Shown in pieces: positions 1 to 10,505 of a DNA stretch of 64,000 nucleotides; position 1 is the stretch's first letter; every line of letters begins with the position of its first letter. Origin of the DNA: Rhizophlyctis rosea. Its lineage: Eukaryota > Chytridiomycota > Chytridiomycetes > Rhizophlyctidales > Rhizophlyctidaceae. The position numbers and the translations under genes are program-made. The stretch covers positions 98,833 through 162,832 of the forward strand of contig JADGJC010000065.1 of NCBI GenBank assembly GCA_027596075.1. Reading direction: 5' to 3'. The notes beneath the pieces were generated by a model, which saw nothing but the letters and a program-made list of their open reading frames with translations, was not told the origin of the DNA and did not search any database.

Positions 1-615
1 GCAGGAGTGGTGATGGAGTATTGGAGAAGAACAAGTCACTTCTTGAATGCGTGGAGAGTCAGATTCGCGAAGTGTTGGAGACATGCTTCATGTCGGAGGT
101 GACGCTTCTTATGGAGGGTGGGGAGTGGGCTTCGTTTGGTCGGTGCTGGACTTGTTGTTCTTGTCGTGATTGAGATATTGCATGGTTTTACGAGAATGGG
201 CTGATTGGAGTGAAGATTTCATTGTTCTTTATGCGGTGGTCCTGCTTAAAAGCATGTTAATATACATGGCAATATCTTACCGATTTTGTGGGCTGGAGAT
301 TCATTTGTGAATGTTCATGGTCTGTTTTACAATACGAAAGGCTGTCCAAGGACACGCACACGTCGGCAGATGCACACAACAACATGCTATTACTGCAACA
401 ACAACCGCATCGCAACAGAATCAAATAGCAAAAGACCAGCAGCTAAACTAATGCGCCATAAACCCACCCTACCCCAGTGCACTATTCCTACATCAAAAAT
501 CGCCTCGCAACACATCAAATTGCATATGCATATCACTACAGTACACTACAGCTTCATCACAGTATGCAAAACCCGCTACCGATCCCTCCCTCCCTTTCCC
601 AGCCCATGCCAAACC
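1..615. other. No gene recognised (left edge)
   Basis: I see no protein-like frame with family resemblance here. Short open frames on the + strand are low-complexity. The stretch lies downstream of the first F-box/ankyrin gene, which ends at 616 on the minus strand, and probably holds its 3' flank. Confidence 0.4.
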
Positions 616-3378
616 TCAATTACCCTCCAAAAGCCGTGCAATATGCCAATACCCCGCACCACCAGCCCGCTCAATCGCCTTACACCCTTCGGCATACGGA
701 TTCACCCCCGCCCACAGTAAGAATTTGACAGTTCCATAATGCCCATTCTCGGCTGCCCTCGTCAACACTTTCTCGTCCTCAATATGCACATCTGCTCCAG
801 CAATGACGAGGAGGCGGACGACGTGTGTATGACCCCGTTTCGCGGCACCAAGAAGAGCTTCTTCATTGCGGGCGAACGCGCCAGCGTCCAAAAGTGTTTT
901 CACCGTATTTTCTTGCCCACCTTTTGACGCGATCTCGAGGGCCCAGTCCATTTTGTGTGATGGAACAGCTCCCGCACCAGCATTCAATATCAGGCGCACA
1001 ATGTCACAACAGTTCTTCTCCGCGGCAATGGCCAGTGCATCTTCTGCCCATTTGTGAACATTAGCACCTTTCCTCAGGAGGATCCGCACAATTTCCGTAT
1101 GACCGCCCTCCACCGCGCCCTCCAATGCTTCTGCCGTGACCGGGTATGCGCAGTTGGCCTTCGCAGCTGTGAGCAGTCGCAGCACAACATCCAAATGACC
1201 TCCCTTTGCCGCCCTTTTCAACGCAATCTCCAACCCAGTGTAGAAGTTGCCCATCGCCTCAAGGAGTATGCCTACAATCCCTAAATGACCTTTTGCCGCG
1301 CCGTTTGCCAGTCCCTCCTCCAGCCCTTGCGAGTTTTGAATCCGGCGCTCAGAAGGGAGCGAACGATGTCTTCATAACCACCTCGGGCTGCTTTCGCAAG
1401 ACATTTCCCATCACAGGCGTTGACATTTGCATCTGCGGCCGGAAGCACGTCCACCATGCCCCACTGACCGTCTTCTGCTGCGAAGATAAGGATTTTGTCC
1501 AGTCCAGCATGATTTCGGTTGCGGGTCTCCCAGAGCAATTGGACAATATCCCAATGGCTACGTTTCGCCGCAATGACCAATACGTCCTCATTCCTCCCAT
1601 GCATGGCACCAACAGAAACGAGAAGCTTGACGACATCCGTATCTCCCCAGTATGCTGCATACCACAAGGCTCCCTCACTCCGCGCATGCACATCTGCCCC
1701 CGCCTCAATCAGCAACTTTATAATTCCCACATTCCCCCGATATGCAGCACTAATCAGTGCTTCATCATCCCTGGCCCTAACGTTTGCACCCTTCTTAATG
1801 TACCATTTGATTCGGCTCATATTAAGCGTACGCACAGCCTGGACCAATACCTCGTCGTTGCCGCTGTGAATGTCAGCACCTGCATCGAGCAAAACGTTGA
1901 CCAAATCCCAGCTACCGTACCGCGCCGCCTCCCGCAGAGCAATCCCATCATTGTTGTTGATGACTGCTCGGCCTCCACAATCCAATAATGCCTTCAACAC
2001 ATCTGCGCACCCGGCATCGACTGCTTCTAGCAAGATCCTCCCTCCTCTAGCTCTGGCGTCGGCGCCGCCCTTCAGAAGGAGATTGACTATGGCCAAGTCA
2101 CCCCTTGACACGGCAACCAATAACGCTTCCTCCGGATTGCCATCCTCATCCGCTACGTGAACATCCGCGCCTGCATTCAGCAAGGTGGAAACAATCTTAG
2201 CGAAGCCTCCTTCAACAGCCTTCTCAAGTGCAGACTCTCCCCATGCAGATCTGTTAGGATCTGCGCCGGCGTTCAATAGGTTCTTCACCACTCTCCAATG
2301 ACCCTGAGAAGCAGCCAAGACTAATGCATAACCATTTCCCGCATTTACATCTGCCCCGGCATTCACGAAGAGAGGAATTGTATCCGCCAAGCCTTCGAAG
2401 ATGGCCGACAAGAAGACATCACTGTTGGTCTCTACTCCCGCTTGGAGCAACAGACAGGCGACATCGGAATATCCCATCTGAATTGCCTCCACCAAATTGT
2501 GCATGCGAGGGTGCGCTCCAGCACGCAGCATTGCAGCCGCCACTTTGATGCTTCCAAATTGAATTGCCGAATTGAAAACTCCAGTGATAGCTTCGTCACC
2601 TGGCTGGGCATCCAAGAAAAGAGGGATAAATTCAGAATGATCCGCCCTCACAGCTTCTGTCAGACCACCCGAGGGGTTTGCTCCTGCACTCAAGAGTAGC
2701 CTCACGACCTCTGTATGCCCTCGATGAATGGCTCGAGACAAGGGGCTGTGGCCATGTAACACACCATCAACATCCGCCCCTCCTTCTATCAAGTGCGCCG
2801 CGATCTCGGTGAGACCATATTCACTTGCTAATTCTAGTGCTTCCTGAAGTCTACCATATGCCCCCGCATGAAGTAGGAATTCAACAATTTCGAGGTTATT
2901 TCCGAGGATGGCATTTACAAATGGGTCATCGAAATATCCCGAAGTTCCCTGGATGTTCCCGCCAAATCGTACCAGAACCTTCGCCACGTCCGTGTAACCC
3001 CTCTTGCACGCCTTTGTCAACAATGGCTCGAGGTAATGTGGAAATGCGTAACTATCCCCAGAGGCCATCATGTCATCTATTACAGGTTGCACTAACTCCG
3101 CCTGGTTGTGTTTGACGCTAAATTTCAGAATTTGATCCCCGCTCGAAACGATCGAATTCAGGCACGAATTTCCGAACGATATGAGGATGAGCTTGGCGGA
3201 CAGCCCAAAGGCAACACTTGAAGACATCTTGGTAATACAGTCGCCAACATGCTTCCGCGTTGACCAGGTCGACTGGTAAGATGGCATGGTGAAGAGCTTT
3301 ACAGGAAGACCGAAGGTTTCGACCACTTTTCGGATCGCACCATTGAACGACTACTCGGAATAGCTCTGCTGGTAGCAT
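616..3378 (-). CDS. F-box/ankyrin-repeat protein 1, two single-base frame breaks
   Basis: The product is about 920 residues if read through the breaks. The ATG at 3378 opens an F-box-like segment (MLPAELFRVVVQWCDP, then SGRNLRSSCK) that matches the start of the three sister genes, which fixes the start. About 20 ankyrin repeats of ~33 residues follow, with the usual A-x(2)-G-H and LL-x-AGAD signatures, ending at 616. The frame changes twice. At the CCCC of 3137-3140 there is one extra base. At the CCC of 1324-1326 one base is missing; restoring it links the repeat ending LLSAGF to the next repeat, which begins at about 1254. Known family role: F-box proteins recruit substrates to SCF ubiquitin ligases, and ankyrin arrays bind the partner. 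The breaks may be sequencing errors or early decay. Confidence 0.8.
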
Positions 3379-4084
3379 AATGGGAAGGAGCGACGATTGA
3401 CGATCTGCATGCGAAGTAAATCAGAAAAAGCGACGAGAAGAGCAAAATATTGCGTCCAACCATTCCACTTACTTTGTGCTTCTTCTCGGGAGAGTCTACT
3501 TTGAAAGTCTGCAGATGAAGTATTCGTCCTGGCCGGCTGTGTTTGATCCATTGACAGGTTCGTGAGAAAGGCACGTACAGATGAAATTATTGGTTCGTAG
3601 CTAACCAACCTTGAGCAAGATCGGAAAAACGGACAGTCTCAAGTTGACAATGCAAGTTTGGAAGTTCGGGGTCGTTGATGCGATGCGCTTGCAGTGTCGG
3701 TTACGTCAGGTGAGAAGTGGACTTCCTAGGAAAGGAAGGGTATGGAACGGGGACAATGTTATCGAAAGATTAGTGGAGTTTCGAAGGAGGAGAGGGTTTG
3801 CGGATAGAGAAGCTTTGATCCAACTTCAAAAAACCGCGAAGTGGAGTAAGTGGCTCAATGGAACAATGTGTGAGCGTGGGAATAAGATGTTTGATACAGA
3901 GACTTTCAGCGCAGTTGTCCCGAGGTGTTTCAGTAAGCTTCATCAATTTGCATCGGTGTTGCGGGTGGCGCTGCCTGATAGCAACAGTATTTTCACATTG
4001 GTCATGTTTCAGATTTGATCCGAATGCCCCGCAACAGATGGACTTTCGCATCGAAAGTCAACACAAATGATACATCTCTCCATC
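3379..4084. other. 5' flank of F-box/ankyrin gene 1, no gene recognised
   Basis: This is the upstream region of the minus-strand gene starting at 3378. Open frames on both strands here (for example 3611-4018 +) resemble no family I know. A promoter for gene 1 must lie here, but I see no clear motif. Confidence 0.35.
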
Positions 4085-4262
4085 CTTTGACGAACAGCTT
4101 CGAATGACTGATGCCCGTTCCTGCCATCAGAATCTGCACCAGCTTGTGAGAGTATCAATAACTTCAAGGTGACCATTCGCGCTTGCAAAGGATAGTGCTC
4201 TCGAATGCCTGACGTCTGCTTCGGCTTGGACGAGTAGTTCAACTACTCCAGTGTAGGCCTGC
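4085..4262 (-). pseudogene. Ankyrin-repeat relic
   Basis: Read on the minus strand from about 4262, the translation gives AYTGVVELLVQAEADV, then LSFASANGHLEVIDTL, which is a recognisable ankyrin helix pair. It then meets a TGA at about 4120; a neighbouring frame continues with an AGAD-like loop. There is no F-box start and no long open frame. It lies between genes 1 and 2 and on the same strand, so it is most simply the remains of a further member of the tandem array. Confidence 0.6.
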
Positions 4263-4629
4263 ACATGAAGCCATACTCACGGCGTCGGCGTGAATTAAGT
4301 GGATGCTCGCAAATACCAATTTGGCAACTTGGTATACGATGACTGATGACAAACGACTGTAATGAAGCTCAAAACAATGACTAGCGGGACGTTGTACAAC
4401 CAATCTCCTGCTGGTTCAAGACACATTGGTAAGAAACATCACGAGTAACTTCCCGGTGCGTCGTTGCCTTGCTAACAAAATCCCATGAAGTTATGTACAT
4501 GGTACAGATGATATTTGCAAATGGACGTGATGTTTGATATCTGTTAACAAAAAATCGCATGGAAACAGATCAACCAGCAAATGCGCATCAACTAACTAAC
4601 TGGCCATAAACTTGCATAAACCTAGCCAC
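4263..4629. other. Intergenic, no gene recognised
   Basis: This lies between the ankyrin relic and the 3' end of F-box/ankyrin gene 2. I see no coding or structured element. Confidence 0.3.
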
Positions 4630-6625
4630 CTATCCGGTCATTTCCTCTCCTCGGATCCAAACCCGCCCACACCCACCCCCAACTCCCTCCAACAAACACT
4701 CCACAACCTGCAAGTACCCACCTCCCGCCTCCAACAAACACTCCACAACCTGCAAGTACCCACCTCCCGCCGCACTAACAAGTGCTTCCTCCTTCCAAGC
4801 ATGCACGTCAGCACCGGCTTCCAAAAGAACCCTAATCATATCCCCGTCCCCACGCTTCGCAGCATCCACCAACGCTTCCTCAACCCTCGCATGCACATCA
4901 GCACCACTTTCCAAAACGATCGCAACCTGATCCCTACGCCCGTGACGCGCGGCGTTGATGAGGAGTTCATCGTTCCCACCGTGAATGTCGGCACCGGCTT
5001 CTAGCAGCATTTTGATCATGTTCCTATTTCCGTACTTCGCCGCCTCCTGCAAGACGATGCCGCCAACTCTATTGACTTTGCCGCCGTGCTCCAGCAAAAC
5101 TCTCAACACGTCCCCACATCCATAGTCGATAGCGTGGAGCAGAATCTTTCCCTCCCCAGCTTGCACATTTGCTCCAGCCTGAATCAGAAGCTTGACAGCC
5201 CTCAACTGTCCGCACCTCACTGCAACCAACAGTGCAGCGTCCAGTTCATCCTCATCATCCTCATCACCTGATGCTTGAACGTCCGCCCTGAACTTCAGCA
5301 AAAGCGAAAGGATATCGCAATGACCTTGTTGAGCCGCATCACTCAATATACGGCCCCAAGGATACCTCCAGCCTCCAATAACCGCTTCACCACTTCCGTA
5401 TGGCCTTCGCGTGCAGCCCAACCAAGAGCCCAACCATCCTCAGCATTAGGATTTGCCCCAGCCTCCAGCAAAATGGAAATCATTTCCGCCTGCCCAGCAT
5501 GAGCAGCGCATCCCAAGACCGGATCCAAAGAGATCTTCCAGATCGCCCCGTGATTCAACAGTACTTTCAACATTTCAACCGATCCCACCAAGACAGCTGA
5601 CAACAAGGCATAGCCGTCATCGTAACTCACGTCTGCCCCGGCTTCAAGCACAAGATGAGCAATCTCCATATGACCGTTCCGAATGGCTTGTCCCAAGGCT
5701 CTTTCTGACGGGCTCCCCCCAGCATTCAACAAGATCTTCACCACTTCTAGTCGCCCGCAACGAACTGCCGTACCCAACGCTACATCGATGACTTGCTTAT
5801 GTGCGCCAGCTTCAATCAGGAAGAGAACGGACTCCGAGGAACCCTTCTCAACCGCCTGCACTAATGCACACTGCGAAGGAACTGCCCCAAGATGCAACAG
5901 CAGTTTCACCGTTTCCATACGTCCTTGTTGAATAGCATAAAACAAGGGGCATTCGCTTCCAGCGTGGGAATTGATGTCTGCGCCGGCCTGTATCAAGCGC
6001 AACCCGATCTCCATGTGGCCCCTTTCGAAAGCTTAGCACAATGCTTCCGAACACCAGGTTTCCGCTCCAGCTGCAAGGAGTAGTCCGACAATCTCAAGGT
6101 GACCCGCACTGCTGGCTTCATCCAAGGCGTCGCCGACGTCCAGTGGCATTTCTGAATGGATCTTTGCTCCGTTTTGTAAAAGGACTTTGACGGTTTCCGT
6201 GTGGCCCATGCGGCAAGCTTTCACCAAAAACGGGTGGAGGTGGCGCGAAAAGGGGTGAGGAGGCGTTGAGAAGAGGAATGCCACCAAGTTGCCAGAATGC
6301 ACTGGAAACCCGGAAACCCTCAAAGCATTTACTGCGATTTGGACCAAGTCGGCTCGGTTGTTGTTGACACTAACTTCGAGGAGGTATTCTCTGAGTTCGT
6401 CGACATCGGGTAGGATGTGATGAATGACGTCCATATGATCGTTGTTGACGGCCCAGCGCCAGCAGTTGACAATACTTCGGTAGTAAAGTGTCCAACACGC
6501 TTCGCCATACACGAGATCGCCCGGCAGGATTTCGTGCCTGATGCCTTGCAGGAAGCACGAAGGTTTCGACCGCTCTTAGGATCGCTCCACCGCGCAACGG
6601 TGCGGAAGATCTCTGGTGGCAGCAT
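4630..6625 (-). pseudogene. F-box/ankyrin-repeat protein 2, broken
   Basis: The ATG at 6625 starts MLPPEIFRTVARWSDP, the same F-box-like opening as the sister genes, followed by ankyrin repeats down to 4630. Read through its breaks it would be about 665 residues. Three lesions are visible. A missing base at the CC of 6544-6545 separates the F-box start from the frame reading GDLVYGEACWTLYY. An in-frame TAA lies at 6033-6035, with ankyrin sequence continuing in the same frame on both sides (SEALC, stop, AFERGHMEI). A missing base at the CCCC of 5354-5357 follows. The C-terminus also contains a 42-bp tandem duplication (4688-4771). The nonsense codon makes true pseudogenisation more likely here than in gene 1. 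Confidence 0.75.
4688..4771. repeat. 42-bp tandem duplication in F-box/ankyrin gene 2
   Basis: Two exact 42-bp copies lie head to tail (4688-4729 and 4730-4771). On the minus strand each encodes 14 residues including GYLQVVECLLE, so the duplication keeps the frame but repeats less than half an ankyrin unit near the C-terminus. Confidence 0.9.
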
Positions 6626-7420
6626 ATTGGACGATTATGCCTGACAGGTACAGAGTAGTACAGATGAATTGAAGTCGGTGTGAGGGAACAATGCAACGAG
6701 ACCAGAAACAAAGGTTGTCCCACTTACTGATATTCCTGAGTCTGCTATCGACAGTCTAAAACCTTGTATATCCTATACAATACGTTTCGCTGATAGGGCG
6801 ACGGATCGGTGAAATCGGTGAGTCCTGTTCCGTCTGAGGTGCAACGAGTTTGTTTACTCACGTTGTGACAAACGGCAGCCGAGGAAGTCTGTTGTGCCAG
6901 GCCTAAATTCGTTGTCGTTTGGACAGATCGGGTCACTGTACTCTCAGTTGACTGCGGCGGGTGAGCAATTTACAGGCGCTAACGGACTGTAGGTAGATAG
7001 GGATTAGATGGGAATGGGCAAATTACAAGTGGGAGAACAAAGTGCAAACGGAAACGACGTTTGAAATTGGAGCATGGAATAACCAGGGACGCGCTGCGCC
7101 ACGGGTCTAGGTGCACACACTACAGAGCCCGTTGCAATATTTTTCTATATGCACTTCGAGAGACTGAGAGCGTCAAAGATAGTAGGAGATCCGGTTCTGG
7201 CTGGGACGCTCAAATAGAAAGAAGGCAATTCCACGTTTTCAAGCAACACGATATATTGATAAGTCAACTAGTGAAACGGACCGAAACAAACGCAAGGCAA
7301 CTTCATACAAATAACCAGCAAAGACCACATCAATGCACAGTTTTCAAATTACTCGCCGCATACCATTCCGCCCCCCTCTTACAGAAACATACAGCATACC
7401 CAAGTCCCCTATCACCACTA
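6626..7420. other. Intergenic between F-box/ankyrin genes 2 and 3
   Basis: This is the 5' flank of gene 2 and the 3' flank of gene 3. No coding frame with family resemblance is visible; the gene 2 promoter should be here. Confidence 0.35.
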
Positions 7421-9832
7421 TCACCAACGCCTCTCCCTTACCGGCATAGAAGCCTGCGCCCGCTGAATAAGCCTCACAACCTCCCAATACCGACCCTTCC
7501 ACGCCGCCCCAACCGCCGCCCCATCTCGCACATCAACACCAGCCCCCAAAAGCACTCGCACCATCCCCACATCCCCACGCCCTGCCGCAATCACAACCGC
7601 CCGTCCCATCTCATCCGACGAAATGATGCCCCTCCTAGCACTTATAATAAGTTCCATAATCCTCCAACGACCCCTCTCAGCTGCATTCGCCAAAAGTTCT
7701 TCCGTCCGTCCACGAGATTTCGCACCCGATTCCAAAAGAACGAGCACAATCTCCTCAAACCCTCCTTTCACCGCGTTTGCCAGCGCGTCCTCCATCGAAG
7801 TGTAAGCATATGCTCCCATCCCCGCCTTCAAAAGCAACTTCACAACCTCAAAATAACCCCCTGCCGCCGCTTTGGCAAGTGCTCCCCCCAATCCCGTATA
7901 CAAATTAGGCTCCGCTTCGAGAATGTATTCCACCATCGCCACATACCCCCCTCCAGCCGCATTCGTCAACGCTTCTTCCAACCCCATGTGGCCGTCCTTC
8001 CCCGCACGGTGCAGAAGGGTACGAACAATACCGGAGTACCCGCCTTTAGCTGCCAGAGCGACAGCCTCGTCCACTCTGGTGGTAGGATTTGCGCCGGCGT
8101 CAAGAAGCCTATGAACAATGTACGTGTGCCCGCCTCCGGCCGCATTCACGAGCGCTTGCTCTCTCCTGGCGTGGACGTCGCTGCCGGCCTTCAGCAAGAG
8201 TTTGACCAAGTCCTTATTCCCAAGTTTCGCTGCATTGATGAGTGCGTCCTCGTTCCTGGCATGCACGTCCGCATCGCCTTCCAGGAGGAGTTTGACCATG
8301 TTCGTATCTCCCCGCTTTGCTGCATCCGTGAGTGGTTCTTCGTTCCTGGCATGGACGTCCGCGCCTGCATCTAGGAGGTATTTGACGTGACCGGTGTCTC
8401 CGCGATGCGCAGCGCCGACAAGAAGCTCATCATCAGCAACGTGGATGCTGACACCAGCTTGTAGCAGGAGCTGCACCATCGCCCAATCACCTCGGCTGTT
8501 CGCTTCCAGTAATCCTTTCCCGTCCTTGACAGTTGCAATCCCACCATAGTTCAACAAAAGCTTCACTATATCTACCCGTCCGGAACAGATGGCATCAAAG
8601 ACAATCCGTCCACTGCTAGCCTGTGCGTCCGCCCCGAAGTCCAGCAGGAGTTGAACGATCTCGAAATGACCCTCCGCCGTAGCGATTGCCAATGCACGTT
8701 CGGGCTCCCGGCGCCCTCCCGCGTGAACATCCGCCCCGGCCTCCAGCAACATCAGCACGACCTCGGTATGACCTCCCTGCACCGCCGGCCGCAATGCACT
8801 TGTCGGACTCGCCCCCGCACCCAGCAAGATCTCCACCATTTCTGCACGTCCATACGAAGCCGCCAAACAAAGCGCATACCCGTCCCCCGCATTAACATCC
8901 GCTCCCGCCTCAAGCAAAAGAGGAATGATCTCGCAATAATCATACGAGATGGCCTCTCCTATCGCCAACTTCGGAGGCTTCGCTTTGGCATCCAACAACA
9001 ACTTCACGAGGTTCGTCTTCTTCCACAAGATAGCTTCAAGCAAGGGAGTTCCATCATCGGTATTGACATCTGCCCCAGCTTCCAAAAGAGTGAGAACGAC
9101 CTCTGCAACACCCATGGTAACCGCTTTCACCAAAGCACGGCCCGTAGGCGTTGCACCGAGAGCCAATAACAGCTCCACCATCTTCGGTTGATTGCATTTG
9201 ACGGCGTCATACAATGGTGCACCGTTCAAACCATTGACATCCGCCCCGTGTTCAATCAAAAACATTGCCATCTCCAATTGTCCTTGTCCGACCGCCCCGA
9301 GCAATACGTTCAAGTTGCTGACGTCCGCTCCGGCTGCAATAAGAACTTTGGCCACTTCAAGGTGTCCCTCAATCGCAGCTCGAATCAATCCATCGTCCAC
9401 CCACGCCCCGCGATCCAGCAACAATTTCACGGTTTCGAGGAAGCCCATGCTGCACGCGTTCGCCAAGTGGGGCTGAAGAAACTGCGCCAGACGAAGGGGT
9501 TGGTTCGCAAACCTGGAAGCAGTGATCGTGTCGATCGCCATGGTTGCCAACTCGATACGATTGTTGTCGACACTGATGTCAAGTAGACAGTCCAAATGAA
9601 GGGCTTCAGCTTCAGGTAAGAGTTGTTGAATGACGTCAACATGGTTTTTGTCGCCGGCCCAGATCCAGCAGCTGCCGAAACCTTTATAGTGGAGTCGCCA
9701 GCATCCTTCCGCGAAGACGAGATCATCAGGCAGGATGACCTGCTTCCAACCCTTGCAACAAGCACGAAGATTTCGCCCAGAAACCGGATCGCTCAATCGC
9801 GCGACGATTCGGATAATCTCTGGTGGTAGCAT
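7421..9832 (-). CDS. F-box/ankyrin-repeat protein 3, intact
   Basis: This is a single open frame of 803 codons. I chose the ATG at 9832 over an upstream TTG because all sister genes begin MLPPE or MLPAE. Residues ~1-45 are F-box-like (MLPPEIIRIVARLSDP, then NLRACCKGWKQVILP). Residues ~45-120 are a shared linker with conserved Trp residues (CWRLHY, CWIWAG). From ~120 to the end there are about 20 ankyrin repeats, many starting ALxxAAxxG and ending LLxAGADVHARN. There are no membrane segments or signal peptide, so it is probably cytosolic or nuclear. It is the only complete copy of the four and the best reference for the family. Its role as an SCF-type adaptor is inferred from domain order. Confidence 0.9.
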   Translation of the reverse strand: MLPPEIIRIVARLSDPVSGRNLRACCKGWKQVILPDDLVFAEGCWRLHYKGFGSCWIWAGDKNHVDVIQQLLPEAEALHLDCLLDISVDNNRIELATMAIDTITASRFANQPLRLAQFLQPHLANACSMGFLETVKLLLDRGAWVDDGLIRAAIEGHLEVAKVLIAAGADVSNLNVLLGAVGQGQLEMAMFLIEHGADVNGLNGAPLYDAVKCNQPKMVELLLALGATPTGRALVKAVTMGVAEVVLTLLEAGADVNTDDGTPLLEAILWKKTNLVKLLLDAKAKPPKLAIGEAISYDYCEIIPLLLEAGADVNAGDGYALCLAASYGRAEMVEILLGAGASPTSALRPAVQGGHTEVVLMLLEAGADVHAGGRREPERALAIATAEGHFEIVQLLLDFGADAQASSGRIVFDAICSGRVDIVKLLLNYGGIATVKDGKGLLEANSRGDWAMVQLLLQAGVSIHVADDELLVGAAHRGDTGHVKYLLDAGADVHARNEEPLTDAAKRGDTNMVKLLLEGDADVHARNEDALINAAKLGNKDLVKLLLKAGSDVHARREQALVNAAGGGHTYIVHRLLDAGANPTTRVDEAVALAAKGGYSGIVRTLLHRAGKDGHMGLEEALTNAAGGGYVAMVEYILEAEPNLYTGLGGALAKAAAGGYFEVVKLLLKAGMGAYAYTSMEDALANAVKGGFEEIVLVLLESGAKSRGRTEELLANAAERGRWRIMELIISARRGIISSDEMGRAVVIAAGRGDVGMVRVLLGAGVDVRDGAAVGAAWKGRYWEVVRLIQRAQASMPVRERRW

Positions 9833-10505
9833 CGGGAATGACACGATCGCCAACTAACGAGGCAGGAAAGTCAGATCACACCAAACAGAATTTTCCACTG
9901 CCACGCGTCAATTTGAAACTTACTATACTGTCCAGCTTGACAAGTCGTCTTTGAAGTTTGAACCTAGCGGGTTGCTGTCTGAGTAGAAATCCTGTCGGGG
10001 GGGAAAGTGATCGAGCAGGGGAGCAAGCTGGAATTAGAAAGACAAGACCTGACGCAATCAACGAGTGCAAGAAGTTCGAAGCGTACCGACCTTGTGAACA
10101 CACGGTACTATACCAACGTTCTACTATGCAAGATCTGACTTTTGTGCGTCGTTTGTGCTGCCCAGATGCTTGTAGTCGCGAATGTGTCGAAGCTGGAATG
10201 TAGATTGGAGGCCAGAGTTTGGTGCACACGCACAGCTCGCGTGGGGCAGAGGGATCCATGATCATGGCTGGAACTGATTGGAGTGAGCACAAGGGCCATT
10301 GGATTGTGGCCATCCAGCCAACAAGTTGTGATGACACCTTTCGGAGGAAATTTGCTATTCCTTATGAATGAAGGGACTAACATACCCACACCCCTCTTTA
10401 ATTCTTGTACTCAAACGTCTAATGTAATTGATTACCTACGAATTCAAACAATGTGACACATATCGACTACATAAGAGCTAATGACGTCTCCAACCCTCCA
10501 TACTT
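9833..10505. other. Intergenic between F-box/ankyrin genes 3 and 4
   Basis: This is the upstream flank of gene 3. Open frames on either strand show no family resemblance, and no RNA gene is recognised. Confidence 0.35.

Noticed and set aside
1206..1988. 260-codon open frame on the + strand
   Set aside because: It is antisense to the ankyrin array of gene 1. Repeat periodicity keeps the opposite frame open and gives repetitive Cys/His-rich translations without a family match.
7061..8374. 437-codon open frame on the + strand
   Set aside because: It overlaps the intact ankyrin gene 3 in antisense. The translation is Pro/Arg/His-rich and periodic, as expected for a shadow.
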